Of a stretch of 64,000 bases of DNA, positions 25,072-34,686 are shown piece by piece. How positions within the stretch are numbered: position 1 is the first letter of the stretch; each line of letters begins with the position of its first letter. The position numbers and the translations under genes were made by a program. The DNA comes from CAVHXA01 sp963639765. GTDB lineage: Bacteria > Bacillota > Clostridia > Oscillospirales > Oscillospiraceae. Location: the NCBI GenBank assembly GCA_963639765.1, contig CAVHXA010000006.1, positions 39,991 to 103,990 of the forward strand. Direction: 5' to 3'. The notes beneath the pieces are model-generated. The model was not told the origin of the DNA. It made no database searches and saw only the letters and a list, made by a program, of their open reading frames with translations.

Positions 25072-26851
25072 CCAAAGAACAGACACCCCTCCGGAATATC
25101 AATGGCGGCTGGAGGATATCTATGAAACCAACGATGCCTGGGAACAGGAATTTGTTCTGGCGCAGGACCTGTGTGACAAGCTGACAGCCCGGATCGGCTC
25201 ATTGTGCCGGAGTGACGACAGTCTTTACAGTGCTCTGGACGAACGCAGCCGGCTGTCTCTGCTTCTTGAACGTCTGTTTGTGTATGCGCGCATGCGCAGA
25301 GACGAGGATAACAGCAACACGGTTTATCAGGCAATGACGGACCGTGCCATGCAGCTGAGTGTTCAGGCCTCGGCAGCCCTTTCCGGTTTTCAGCCTGAAA
25401 TATTGTCTGTTGAACCGCAAACGCTGCAGCTCTGGTCCTCGCAGGAGCGCTTTGCCCGTTTTCGTTTTGAACTGTCTGATCTGGCCCGCCGCCGGAAGCA
25501 TGTTCTGTCTGCCGCAGAAGAGCGTATTCTGGCTCTTGCCGAGGATCCTTTATCCGGAGCAGATAATATCTTTACAATGCTCAACGATGTTGATCTGGAT
25601 CTCGGCACCATCACAGGACCGGATGGCAGCCCCCTGCACCTGACGCACGGCTTGTATGGCGCATTGATGGAGAATGAAAACCGACAGGTCAGAGCCGATG
25701 CCTATCACACGATGTATAATGCTTATCGGGGCATGAAAAACACAATCTCCGCCGCCTATGCATCCAGCGTAAAAGCCGATCTCTTTCGTGCACGTGCCAG
25801 GGGCTTTGACAGCTGCGTAGAAGCGGCTCTGTTTGACACAAACGTCCCGACAGATGTATATACCCGTCTTCTGGAAACCGTACACCGTGCACTTCCCGCA
25901 ATGGAAAAATATATTGCCGTTCGGAAAAAGGCTCTCGGTCTTCAGGAAATCGAGATGTATGACATGTATGTACCCATGGTCCCCGACTGCGATGTCCGTC
26001 TGACTTATGACGAAGCCAAATGTCTTGTAATGCAGGCGCTGGAGCCTCTGGGCACGCACTATCAGGCACTGCTGAAGCAGGCGTTTTCCAATCGCTGGAT
26101 TGACGTGTATGAAAACGACGGAAAAACCTCCGGCGCATACTCATGGGGTGTGTATGGTGTACACCCCTATGTATTGCTCAATCACCAGGATAATCTCGAA
26201 TCCGCTTTTACGCTTGCACACGAGCTTGGTCATGCCATGCACTCATATCATTCCGACGCTGCCAATCCCTATGAGCTGGCTCAGTATCAGATAATGGTTG
26301 CGGAAGTTGCCTCTACCGTGAATGAATCGCTGCTGATGCGTTATCTTCTGGATCGCGAGACAGATCGCAAGCGCCGTGCCTGGCTGCTGAACAAATTTTT
26401 AGAGCAGGTTCGCACCACATGCTTCCGCCAGACCCTGTTTGCCGAGTTTGAGCTCGAAGCGCACCGTATGGCCGAAAACGGAGAACCTCTGACCGTAGAC
26501 AGCCTGTCTGAGAAATATCGCCTGCTTAACGAAACCTATTACAAGGGTCTGCATGTGGATGACGATTTAACCCTGGAGTGGCTGCGAATCCCTCATTTTT
26601 ACAACGCCTTTTACGTTTATCAGTATGCAACCGGGATCTGCTCGGCAATTGCCCTGAGCTCTGCCATTCTGGATAACAACGGGCTGGAGCAATACCTGGC
26701 GTTTCTTTCAAGCGGCGGTACCGATTATCCGATCAATGAGCTGCGGGCCGCAGGCGTGGATCTGACCGCGCAGGACGCAATTGAGACTGCCCTGCGTTTA
26801 TTTGCCGAGCGTGTGGATGAGCTTGATGAATTGCTGGACAAAGGCCTGTAA
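25064..26851 (+). CDS. pepF: Oligoendopeptidase F
   Basis: 595 residues. The ATG at 25064 has AAGGAG upstream and overlaps the preceding gene. The M3 zinc motif HELGHAMHS is near residue 386, with the downstream Glu ligand in MVAEVASTVNESL. The N-terminal helical lid (WRLEDIYETNDAWEQEF) and the C-terminal FYNAFYVYQYATGICSA block are typical of PepF. It cleaves peptides of roughly 7-17 residues in the cytosol. There is no signal peptide. A 176-bp gap without a clear promoter separates it from the carrier protein gene. Confidence 0.95.
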   Translation: MSNQRTDTPPEYQWRLEDIYETNDAWEQEFVLAQDLCDKLTARIGSLCRSDDSLYSALDERSRLSLLLERLFVYARMRRDEDNSNTVYQAMTDRAMQLSVQASAALSGFQPEILSVEPQTLQLWSSQERFARFRFELSDLARRRKHVLSAAEERILALAEDPLSGADNIFTMLNDVDLDLGTITGPDGSPLHLTHGLYGALMENENRQVRADAYHTMYNAYRGMKNTISAAYASSVKADLFRARARGFDSCVEAALFDTNVPTDVYTRLLETVHRALPAMEKYIAVRKKALGLQEIEMYDMYVPMVPDCDVRLTYDEAKCLVMQALEPLGTHYQALLKQAFSNRWIDVYENDGKTSGAYSWGVYGVHPYVLLNHQDNLESAFTLAHELGHAMHSYHSDAANPYELAQYQIMVAEVASTVNESLLMRYLLDRETDRKRRAWLLNKFLEQVRTTCFRQTLFAEFELEAHRMAENGEPLTVDSLSEKYRLLNETYYKGLHVDDDLTLEWLRIPHFYNAFYVYQYATGICSAIALSSAILDNNGLEQYLAFLSSGGTDYPINELRAAGVDLTAQDAIETALRLFAERVDELDELLDKGL

Positions 26852-27027
26852 TTATGCTAGAGTAGTTGCAGATTTTCAGGACGGCATCGCACAACTGTGT
26901 TCGCAGTACTTTGCGGATTTTCCCGCTGACGCATTGTCATCAGGCTCTGTCGCATACAGAGCCCGGCTGCGGTCTTCCTGCCCGACACGAATTGCCTGGT
27001 CCTGCCCTGTAAACTGGAGGTTATATT

Positions 27028-27261
27028 ATGGATACACATGCAAAGGTTCTGTCTCTTCTTTCCAAAGTAAAACCGGAGGTGGATTTCTCTTCGCAAACCG
27101 AGCTTATCACCGGCGGAATTCTGGACTCCTTCAATATTGTCTCAATCATAAACGCTCTGAACGAAGCCTTTGATATCGACATAAGCATCGGTGAGCTGCG
27201 CCCGGAGAACCTCGACTCTGCCGCGGCCATTACAGATCTGGTCGAACGCCTGATGGACTGA
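27028..27261 (+). CDS. Acyl/aminoacyl carrier protein (DltC-like)
   Basis: 77 residues, acidic, four-helix carrier fold. The phosphopantetheine serine is Ser34 in GGILDSFNIV, the DltC-like form of the usual D-S-L. GGAGG lies 8 nt before the ATG. It should be activated by a phosphopantetheinyl transferase and carry an amino acid as a thioester. Only 4 nt separate it from the adenylating ligase, so the two form a loading module. In classical D-alanylation the order is dltA-B-C-D; here the carrier comes first and a PLP enzyme is added. Confidence 0.9.
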   Translation: MDTHAKVLSLLSKVKPEVDFSSQTELITGGILDSFNIVSIINALNEAFDIDISIGELRPENLDSAAAITDLVERLMD

Positions 27262-27265
27262 ACCG

Positions 27266-28774
27266 ATGTATAGCCTTTTAGACTATCTCGAACAGTCCGC
27301 TGCGGCCTATCCGGACAAGCCTGCCTTTATTGATCCGGGAAAGACCGTATCCTTCTCGCAGCTGATGCATTCTGCCAGAGCAATCGGCAGCGCGCTGAGT
27401 CATCTCGTTGCGCCCTGTCGCGGCGTGGCGGTATGCATGGATAAGGGGGCAGATGCCATCACCGCCTTTCTCGGTGTGCTTTATGCCGGCTGCTTTTATT
27501 GCTATCTCGATCCAAAATCTCCCTCCTCCAGAACGGCATCGATGCTGTCCTCCCTGCAGCCCGGAGCAATCATCCTCGGAAGCAGCTCCGTTTCGTTTTC
27601 CTATGATTGTCCGCTTGTGCATTTCGAAGATCTTACACAGCACAACGAGGAAGACTCTGTCCTGCATGCACTTCGACAGCGGCATATCGATCTGGATCCC
27701 GCATACTGCAGCTTTACATCCGGCTCCACCGGCACTCCAAAGGGTGTTCTTGTAAGCCATCGATCCGTTATTGATTTTATCGATGTGTTTTGTGATCTGT
27801 TTGACATTACTGCCGCAGATGTAACAGCCTGTCAATCCCCGCTGGATTTTGACATATCGGTAAAGGACATCTTTTCCGGACTGAAAACCGGTGCAACGGT
27901 CGCACTGGTTCCAAAATTCTATTTTGTCTTTTTGCCTACGCTGCTGGAATATCTGCAGAAAAACCGGGTTACCACCCTCATCTGGGCCGTATCTGCTCTG
28001 TGCCTTCTTGCACAGCGTGATGCGCTTTCCTATAAAAAGCCCGAGTTCCTGAATAAATTTATTTTTTCCGGCGAGGTCATGCCGCCAAAACAGCTTCTGT
28101 ATTGGAAGCGTCATTATCCGAATGCCCGGTTTGTCAATGTATACGGTCCGACGGAAATCACCTGCAACTGTACCTACTACATCCTTCCAAACGACTACAA
28201 CGGCGGAGAAATTCCCATAGGACAGCCCTTTCCGAATGAGCGGGTATTTCTTTTGGACGAGCAGGATTGTCCGGTTACGCAGCCCGGGCAAATCGGTGAA
28301 ATCTGTGTGGCCGGCACTGCAGTGGCGCTTGGTTATTGCGGACTGCCGGAAAATACGGCTTTTTCCGTCAATCCTCTGTGCAGTCAATGGTCCCAACGCA
28401 TCTACCGTACCGGCGACCTTGGCCGTTATCAGGCAGACGGCCTTCTCTATTATGCGGGACGTCGGGATTTTCAGATCAAGCGTCACGGCCGACGTGTGGA
28501 GCTGACCGAAATCGAAAGCGCACTGCATGCGATCGACGGAATTGATCGTGCCTGCGTAATCTATCACAAGGAAACACAGACGCTGATTGCCTGTCTGACC
28601 GGCAGATCTTATGACCGAAAAGACCTGAATCTGCTTCTGCAGGACAGGCTTCCGGATTATATGATCCCGGACCGATATCTTTATTATGACAGCCTTCCCC
28701 TGAACAGCCACGGAAAAATCGATCGCTCCGCGCTGCTGCAGGCCTGTCTGAACCTGTCGGAGGAACCGTCATGA
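27266..28774 (+). CDS. Amino-acid adenylating ligase (DltA-like)
   Basis: 502 residues, the DltA length. Adenylation motifs are complete: SFTSGSTGTPKGV (A3, near residue 150), LDFDISVKDIF (A4, near 195, with the Asp that holds the substrate amino group), VYGPTEITCNC (A5), YRTGDLGRY (A7), FQIKRHGRRVEL (A8) and the catalytic Lys in NSHGKIDRS (A10). It should activate an amino acid with ATP and load the upstream carrier. Substrate is not certain: D-alanine is the default for DltA, but the PLP enzyme next door suggests another L-amino acid. The stop overlaps the next start (ATGA). Confidence 0.88.
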   Translation: MYSLLDYLEQSAAAYPDKPAFIDPGKTVSFSQLMHSARAIGSALSHLVAPCRGVAVCMDKGADAITAFLGVLYAGCFYCYLDPKSPSSRTASMLSSLQPGAIILGSSSVSFSYDCPLVHFEDLTQHNEEDSVLHALRQRHIDLDPAYCSFTSGSTGTPKGVLVSHRSVIDFIDVFCDLFDITAADVTACQSPLDFDISVKDIFSGLKTGATVALVPKFYFVFLPTLLEYLQKNRVTTLIWAVSALCLLAQRDALSYKKPEFLNKFIFSGEVMPPKQLLYWKRHYPNARFVNVYGPTEITCNCTYYILPNDYNGGEIPIGQPFPNERVFLLDEQDCPVTQPGQIGEICVAGTAVALGYCGLPENTAFSVNPLCSQWSQRIYRTGDLGRYQADGLLYYAGRRDFQIKRHGRRVELTEIESALHAIDGIDRACVIYHKETQTLIACLTGRSYDRKDLNLLLQDRLPDYMIPDRYLYYDSLPLNSHGKIDRSALLQACLNLSEEPS

Positions 28775-29946
28775 CCGAGAACGATCTCGCCCGGCTTGCC
28801 GCCGCATTTCATACGCCTCTTTACCTGTTTGACGAGGACATCTTTGCCGCCCGGACAGCCGACGTTGCCCGGGCCTTTGGTTCACAGGTTCGACTTTGCT
28901 ACTCAATCAAGGCAAACAGCTTTCTTTTATCCTGTCTGCCCGAACCGATTTCCGTGCTTGAGGTCTGCAGTCCCGGTGAACTCGAAATCTGCAAAAATCT
29001 GAGCATTTCTCCATCGCGGATTATTTTTTCAGGCATAAACAAAACCACCGCCTCGATACAGGCGGCTTTGGACTATGGTGCAGCTGTGCTGACGGCAGAA
29101 AGCCGGCGCCAGCTCGAACTGATCCAGGCCGAGGCGGCCGGAAGACACAAAACCGCACACGTACTGCTGCGTCTGACCGGCGGTGATCAATTCGGAATAG
29201 ACAGGAGCACACTTTTCGATGTGATTGAACACCGGGACAGCTTTGCCAACGTGGAAATAACGGGCATACACTTTTTTTCCGGCACGCAGAAAACACGAGG
29301 CGGTAAAATCATCCGGGAGCTCGAGACTCTGACGGACCTGGCAAACGAGCTGCGTGTGCAATACGGGTTTTCGGTTCGGAATCTGGAGTATGGAACCGGT
29401 CTGTTTTCCGACTATTTCGGTCCTGATCCGGAACGCACGGAGCTGACGCTTCTGAATCAGATTGCTCCCGCAATTCGCAGTGCGGCCGAGCATTTTCATC
29501 TGACAGTCGAGATGGGGCGTTTTCTGGCCGCTTCATGCGGAACATATCTGACGGCCGTAAACGATATCAAGCAAAACGACGGAACCTGTTATGTTATTCT
29601 TGACGGCGGAACACACCATCTGCATTACGACGGTCAGGTCATGGGTATGCGTCTGCCCCCGATAAACATAATCGGAAAAAGCGGTGCGGTGCAGTCCTGC
29701 ACGCTTTGCGGCAGTCTGTGTGCATCCAGTGACCGACTGGCCCAGAATATAGCTCTTCCAATGCCGGATGTCGGCGATATTCTTGCATTTCACCGTGTTG
29801 GCGCATACAGCATCACAGAGGGCCCCGCACTTTTTTTAAGCCGTGAACTGCCCCGTGTGGTTTTGTACTCCGAAAGCCGCGGTGCACGGCTGATTCGTGA
29901 CTTTGTGCAGACCTATCCCCGGAATTATGGCCCCGCACCTGAATAA
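28771..29946 (+). CDS. Fold-type III PLP enzyme (Orn/DAP decarboxylase family)
   Basis: 391 residues. The PLP lysine is Lys47 in CYSIKANSF. The barrel also shows GDQFGIDR, GIHFFSGTQ (the family's H-x-G-S region, near 163), EMGRFLAASCG (phosphate/E-P-G-R loop, near 246), CTLCGSLCASSD (the active-site Cys-x-S-x-D loop, near 311) and GAYSITEG (near 343). This is the diaminopimelate/ornithine decarboxylase fold, close in size to decarboxylases that act on carrier-bound amino acids (BtrK type). The C-E-S-G-D motif of free DAP decarboxylases reads C-A-S-S-D here, arguing against LysA. Reaction on a carrier-tethered amino acid is inference from the overlap with the ligase. Confidence 0.85.
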   Translation: MTENDLARLAAAFHTPLYLFDEDIFAARTADVARAFGSQVRLCYSIKANSFLLSCLPEPISVLEVCSPGELEICKNLSISPSRIIFSGINKTTASIQAALDYGAAVLTAESRRQLELIQAEAAGRHKTAHVLLRLTGGDQFGIDRSTLFDVIEHRDSFANVEITGIHFFSGTQKTRGGKIIRELETLTDLANELRVQYGFSVRNLEYGTGLFSDYFGPDPERTELTLLNQIAPAIRSAAEHFHLTVEMGRFLAASCGTYLTAVNDIKQNDGTCYVILDGGTHHLHYDGQVMGMRLPPINIIGKSGAVQSCTLCGSLCASSDRLAQNIALPMPDVGDILAFHRVGAYSITEGPALFLSRELPRVVLYSESRGARLIRDFVQTYPRNYGPAPE

Positions 29947-30010
29947 TTCGGTCCGGCAGAGTCCGAGTTCTCTTTCGGCTGCTGAACCACAATGATTGGA
30001 CGGAACATGC

Positions 30011-31600
30011 ATGAGCGTTACAACCTTTCGATTCCTTGCCTTTATCATAACAGTATGCCTGCTGTATTTTCTGCTTCCCAAAAAAGTTCGATGGATTCTG
30101 CTTCTTGCGGCCAGCTACACCTTTTATGCCCTGACAAGTCTGAAAAGTCTGGCCTTCATTCTGATCACCACCCTGACAGTCTACTATGCTGCAATTCTTC
30201 TGGAGCACACGACACAGGCAGGAGAAGCACAGCGGGAGGCATTGGAAAACAAGGCGGAAAAAAAGGCTGTTCGCGCGCAAACGAAAAAGAAAAAGCGTCG
30301 AATTCTCGCCGCGGGTCTGATTTTGAACCTCGGAATTCTCGGCGTGCTGAAATACGCCGGCTTTGTTCTGTCTGTCTTTGGTCTGAAACTGCCCGATCTC
30401 GGCATTCTGGCAAATGCCTCGGGAACAGGATTTCTGCTGCCGCTTGGTATCTCGTTTTATACCTTCCAGACACTTGGGTATCTGATTGATGTCTATTACG
30501 GCAAGGTAAGGGCACAAAAAAATATTGCAAGATTTGCTCTGTTTGTTTCCTTTTTTCCACAGATTATCCAGGGACCGATCAGCCGATATGATCAGCTTGC
30601 GCCACAGCTGTTTGAAGCACACACCTTCAGCTATGACCGCTGCAAACGGGGGCTGGAGCTGATGCTCTGGGGCTACTTTAAAAAGCTGGTTGTAGCCGAT
30701 CGTGTTTATGTTGTTTTATGGAAAATTATTGACAATTACCAGGATTATTCCGGAATGGCTATTCTTTTGGCAATGCTTTTTTATCTTATTGAGCTGTATG
30801 CGGATTTTTCCGGTGGTATTGATATATCAAGAGGCGTATGTGAGATACTTGGCATAGAATTGACGCCAAACTTCCGCCAGCCCTTTTATGCAGTCTCCCT
30901 TTCCGATTTCTGGCGCAGATGGCATATTACTCTTGGAACATGGGTTCGGGACTATATCTTTTATCCCATTGCAACAAGCCGGCCCTGGGTCATGCTTCAA
31001 CGGCTGCTGCGAAAAAAATTGTCCGACAAGGCCGCCGAGCGCGTGTGTGCATCTGCCGTGTCTTTGCTGACATTCCTGATTATCGGTATCTGGCACGGAG
31101 CATCCTGGGCCTATGTAATCTACGGGCTCTGGTATGGCGGGATCATCGCCGTTTCGAATCTGCTTGGGGGGGTATATGACAAATTCCATGCAATAACACA
31201 TATTTCCGCACAAAGCTATGGCTGGAAGCTTTTTGCACGTGCACGAACCTTTATAATCGTTGTGCTGAGTTTTTATCTGCTGCTTCCTCCAACACCGGCC
31301 GATTCCTGGTCCATGCTGGTAAAGACCTTTACACAGCTTTCCTTTTCGTTTGATAATCTGCATAAGCTTCTGTCACGGCTTGTATTTCGAAAGCATTTTC
31401 CGATTGTGGTATATGGTACCGGGCTTATCATGCTTGTATCTGCTCTGACAGAGCACGGCCGCGACCTGCGTGCCGATTTACAGCGCCTGCCGACTGTATT
31501 GGAATGGGCCATTTTGCTGGCTATGATTCTGGTTGTTGTCATATTTGGATTTTATGGGCCGGAGTATGACGGAACGTCCTTTATCTATCAGGTGTTTTAA
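30011..31600 (+). CDS. MBOAT-family O-acyltransferase (DltB-like)
   Basis: 529 residues with about 11-12 membrane helices. MBOAT signatures are clear: PLGISFYTFQTLGYLIDVY near residue 145, FFPQIIQGPISRYDQL near 178, FWRRWHITLGTWVRDY near 300 and the conserved membrane His in IGIWHGASW near 357. A charged loop at residues 75-100 (KAEKKAVRAQTKKKKRR) should be cytosolic. In DltB the enzyme takes D-alanine from DltC and passes it across the membrane to teichoic acid or DltD. Here the donor should be the carrier encoded 3 kb upstream. A 64-bp gap separates it from the PLP gene. Confidence 0.92.
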   Translation: MSVTTFRFLAFIITVCLLYFLLPKKVRWILLLAASYTFYALTSLKSLAFILITTLTVYYAAILLEHTTQAGEAQREALENKAEKKAVRAQTKKKKRRILAAGLILNLGILGVLKYAGFVLSVFGLKLPDLGILANASGTGFLLPLGISFYTFQTLGYLIDVYYGKVRAQKNIARFALFVSFFPQIIQGPISRYDQLAPQLFEAHTFSYDRCKRGLELMLWGYFKKLVVADRVYVVLWKIIDNYQDYSGMAILLAMLFYLIELYADFSGGIDISRGVCEILGIELTPNFRQPFYAVSLSDFWRRWHITLGTWVRDYIFYPIATSRPWVMLQRLLRKKLSDKAAERVCASAVSLLTFLIIGIWHGASWAYVIYGLWYGGIIAVSNLLGGVYDKFHAITHISAQSYGWKLFARARTFIIVVLSFYLLLPPTPADSWSMLVKTFTQLSFSFDNLHKLLSRLVFRKHFPIVVYGTGLIMLVSALTEHGRDLRADLQRLPTVLEWAILLAMILVVVIFGFYGPEYDGTSFIYQVF

Positions 31601-31656
31601 CGCCATACCGAACAGACGGAAACGATAATCAGCGGTTTTGTTATGGGGGTGAATGC

Positions 31657-33429
31657 TTGCGATCACTGCGTATGAAAATGGTTCTGATTATGGTGCTTCT
31701 GATTGTAGCTCTGATGACCGTAATCGGTTCATTCCTTATCAATGGCGTTGAGGCTTTTTATACACGTCAGTTCTACGACAACATGGCTCAGGCCTTTTCC
31801 TCCGACTTTATTTCTCAGATGCAGATTCTGGCTGTCGAATCGGATGATGCTCCGGCGCAGCTTCGCGAGCTCCTGATGGCACAGTCGGACCTGGCTATTG
31901 ACCTTACCAACAGAAACGTATACGTTCTTGACGCCGACGGACAGGTTCTTGCCGGATCCGACACTGCGGAATATGTCCATGTTACCGTAAATCTTACGGC
32001 AGCTTTAGCCGGTGAGGTGGGTCAGTCAACAAGCATTACTGCCGGCTATATGGACGTGGCCATTCCTGTTTCTGCCGGGGACAACACCTATATTGTATAT
32101 GTGCTTGACAACAAATCAACGGTAAACAGTCTCACCAACGAGGTAATTACCATTATCCTCGAATCTCTCGGGCTTGGTCTGATTATCAGCGTAGTACTGG
32201 CGATGCTGCTGGCTCAAATTCTGATCCGCCCCATCCAGGCTCTTACAGCTGGTACGCAGCAGGTTGCGGCAGGCAATTTTGCTCAGACACTGGAGGTTTC
32301 GTCCCGGGATGAAATTGGCACCCTGACGCAAAACTTTAATGAAATGGCACGAATTCTGCAAAATACGCTTGACGAGGTAAAAAACGAACGCAATAAGCTT
32401 TCTACCCTGTTTCTGCACATGACCGACGGTGTTGTTGCGTTTGACAGTCAGGGGCTTGTCATTCACTGCAATCCTGCGGCCGCAGCCATGCTTGGAGGAC
32501 CGATTGAGGGTCAAAGCTACGATGTCCTGTTTGGCGATCTGGCTTCACTGCATAGTCTGCTGGCTATGCACCGCCCGGATTATATCGAAGCGCAGCGCAC
32601 TTCGGGCGACCGTGAGCTTGAGCTGTTCCTGGCCCCCTTCTCTGATTCCGAAGCCCAGGGCGGTGTTCTTGCGGTTATCCACGATGTTACGGTGCAGCGC
32701 CGAAACGAGGAAACCACGCGTGCTTTTGTTGCCAATGTTTCCCATGAGCTGCGTACCCCGCTGACCAATGTTCGCTCCTACACCGAAACAATCCTTGAAG
32801 CCAACGGTGATCTTCCGCAGCAGCTGCAGACCGATTTTTTGACTGTTATTCTGAACGAAACCGACCGTATGACCCGCATTGTACAGGATCTGCTCACCCT
32901 CAGCCGCTTTGACTCCGGACGTATGGAAATGAATGTCACACGTTTTTCGTTCCGCCAGGCCGTGCGAAATGTATACGAAGCCGTGACCATGAGTGCGCAG
33001 GAGCACAATCATACACTCACGCTGGATCTTTCACCGGATATTCCCATGGTAGACGGAGATCAGCAGCGCATTGAGCAGGTCATCATGAACATTCTGTCCA
33101 ACGCCATTAAATACACTCCGGATGGCGGCTGCATCGTGATTGCGGCCGGTCGGAGCGGGGACGGAAGTGCACAGGTTACCGTTACAGATAACGGTATCGG
33201 CATTCCGGAGCAGGATATTCCCAGACTCTTTGAGCGCTTCTATCGTGTGGACAAGGCACGCAGCCGTGAATCCGGCGGAACGGGGCTTGGTCTTTCGATT
33301 GCCATGGAGATACTCAACCTGCACAAGGGTCAGATTCATGTAGAATCCACGCTTGGCCGCGGAACATGCGTAACCATCACGCTGCCCGCCGTTGCGAAAG
33401 GAGCAGGCATTGAAGCACCGCTGGATTGA
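31657..33429 (+). CDS. WalK-like membrane sensor histidine kinase
   Basis: 590 residues from TTG behind GGGGGTG; an ATG five codons later is an alternative. Two membrane helices (residues ~5-28 and ~165-190) enclose a ~135-residue extracellular sensor. A HAMP domain follows (RPIQALTAGTQQVAAGNF), then a PAS-like domain (~245-340), the phospho-accepting H-box FVANVSHELRTPL near 365, N-box NILSNAIKY, G1 DNGIGIPE and G2 GGTGLGLSI. This is the WalK/VicK layout, the essential regulator of cell-wall turnover. No response regulator gene is adjacent, unlike the usual walRK order. It follows the MBOAT gene by 56 bp. Confidence 0.9.
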   Translation: MRSLRMKMVLIMVLLIVALMTVIGSFLINGVEAFYTRQFYDNMAQAFSSDFISQMQILAVESDDAPAQLRELLMAQSDLAIDLTNRNVYVLDADGQVLAGSDTAEYVHVTVNLTAALAGEVGQSTSITAGYMDVAIPVSAGDNTYIVYVLDNKSTVNSLTNEVITIILESLGLGLIISVVLAMLLAQILIRPIQALTAGTQQVAAGNFAQTLEVSSRDEIGTLTQNFNEMARILQNTLDEVKNERNKLSTLFLHMTDGVVAFDSQGLVIHCNPAAAAMLGGPIEGQSYDVLFGDLASLHSLLAMHRPDYIEAQRTSGDRELELFLAPFSDSEAQGGVLAVIHDVTVQRRNEETTRAFVANVSHELRTPLTNVRSYTETILEANGDLPQQLQTDFLTVILNETDRMTRIVQDLLTLSRFDSGRMEMNVTRFSFRQAVRNVYEAVTMSAQEHNHTLTLDLSPDIPMVDGDQQRIEQVIMNILSNAIKYTPDGGCIVIAAGRSGDGSAQVTVTDNGIGIPEQDIPRLFERFYRVDKARSRESGGTGLGLSIAMEILNLHKGQIHVESTLGRGTCVTITLPAVAKGAGIEAPLD

Positions 33430-34669
33430 GGCAGGGAAAAACGTGGTAATTGTTGCACTGCTGCTTTGCTCTGTTGTCCTGACACTGTATATCATCAGTC
33501 CTGGACCCCTGACAGAGCTGCCCGGTATTCGGCAGCTTGTACAGCTTTTCAGTCCGCGCAGTGAGGCAGCGCAGCTGCAGGTACGACAGTCCACTGTCAG
33601 TGAAGCTGTTCGCCCAACTGCCTTGAGTGTAAATACCGAAAATGGCCGGACTACCTGGCAATACAGCTTTGACGCCTCTGATTCAGGCTATGATTCCCTG
33701 GGACGCTGGCTTGGTCAGGCGCTTGGCACATCCGGAACAGCGCAGGCCCTGTCCGATGATGAGTGGATCGCTCTTCTTTCGTGCACAGGCATCTATTTTC
33801 GCTATCCCGGTTCCGTCCCGCTCGATGCTCTGGCTGACTGGCTTGGAGCTGACTCATATTTCAGCGGTATTGTCGCTCAGGCTATTGTGGTTGCAGTCCG
33901 GCAGGACAGAGTCCTTTTGTCCTGGAATGATTCGGCGGAATACTACAGCTGCACCACGCAGATTTCAGCTGCGGCTCTGACACAGGCTCTGCAAGGCTAT
34001 GGAGGCGATGGCTCACTGTTTGCCTTTGAGGGTTCCGAAGCCTATCCTCAGCTTTCCTTTCTTGCTCCGGACACTCTACTGAATCCTTCTGCTCCGAGTC
34101 TGAAAAACGTTTCGGTTCAAAGCTCGCTGTCGTTTGAGAATACTGCAGTTACGCTGGGGTTCAATCCCTATGGAGAGTCCGGCTATACTGCCGCAGACGG
34201 AACAAAATACTTTCTGGATTCCGGCTGTCGACTTCAAATCTCCGGCAGCCATATTCGCTATACCGACACAACCGGTCGTTTTTCTGCGGAACACAATACC
34301 GATACAGCCTTGACCGAGGCCGCCCGCGCCCTTGTAGAAAAGCTGAGCGCCGAATCACTTGGCTGTGCCCGACTGTATCTGACCGACCTTGTCCGTGAGA
34401 ATGAAACGGTCACCCTGCGCTTCGACTATATTATTAACGGTGTGCGTGTGGTCCTTTCGGACGCTGCCGCAACTGTGGTGTTTTCAGGTACACTATTAAC
34501 CCGACTGGATCTGGACCTGAGAACCTTTACAGAGGGCTCCGACAATCTGATTCTGTTTTCTGCTCTTCAGGCGGCAGCGCTGCTGTCGGAGGAAACAGGC
34601 CTGGAGCTTCGTTATGTTGATACGGGCGATGAAACACTTCAGTGTGGCTGGCAGGCTATTGAACGCTGA
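33410..34669 (+). CDS. YycH-like regulator of WalK
   Basis: 419 residues. The TTG at 33410 is chosen because AAAGGAG sits 6 nt upstream; this makes it overlap the kinase gene by 20 nt. One N-terminal membrane helix (VVIVALLLCSVVLTLYII) is followed by a large extracellular domain. Sequence similarity to YycH is faint; the call rests on topology, size and position directly after a WalK-like kinase and before a YycI-like gene. YycH and YycI form a complex with the WalK membrane helices and tune its activity. Confidence 0.7.
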   Translation: MKHRWIEAGKNVVIVALLLCSVVLTLYIISPGPLTELPGIRQLVQLFSPRSEAAQLQVRQSTVSEAVRPTALSVNTENGRTTWQYSFDASDSGYDSLGRWLGQALGTSGTAQALSDDEWIALLSCTGIYFRYPGSVPLDALADWLGADSYFSGIVAQAIVVAVRQDRVLLSWNDSAEYYSCTTQISAAALTQALQGYGGDGSLFAFEGSEAYPQLSFLAPDTLLNPSAPSLKNVSVQSSLSFENTAVTLGFNPYGESGYTAADGTKYFLDSGCRLQISGSHIRYTDTTGRFSAEHNTDTALTEAARALVEKLSAESLGCARLYLTDLVRENETVTLRFDYIINGVRVVLSDAAATVVFSGTLLTRLDLDLRTFTEGSDNLILFSALQAAALLSEETGLELRYVDTGDETLQCGWQAIER

Positions 34670-34686
34670 CTGACAGGGGGTGCGCC

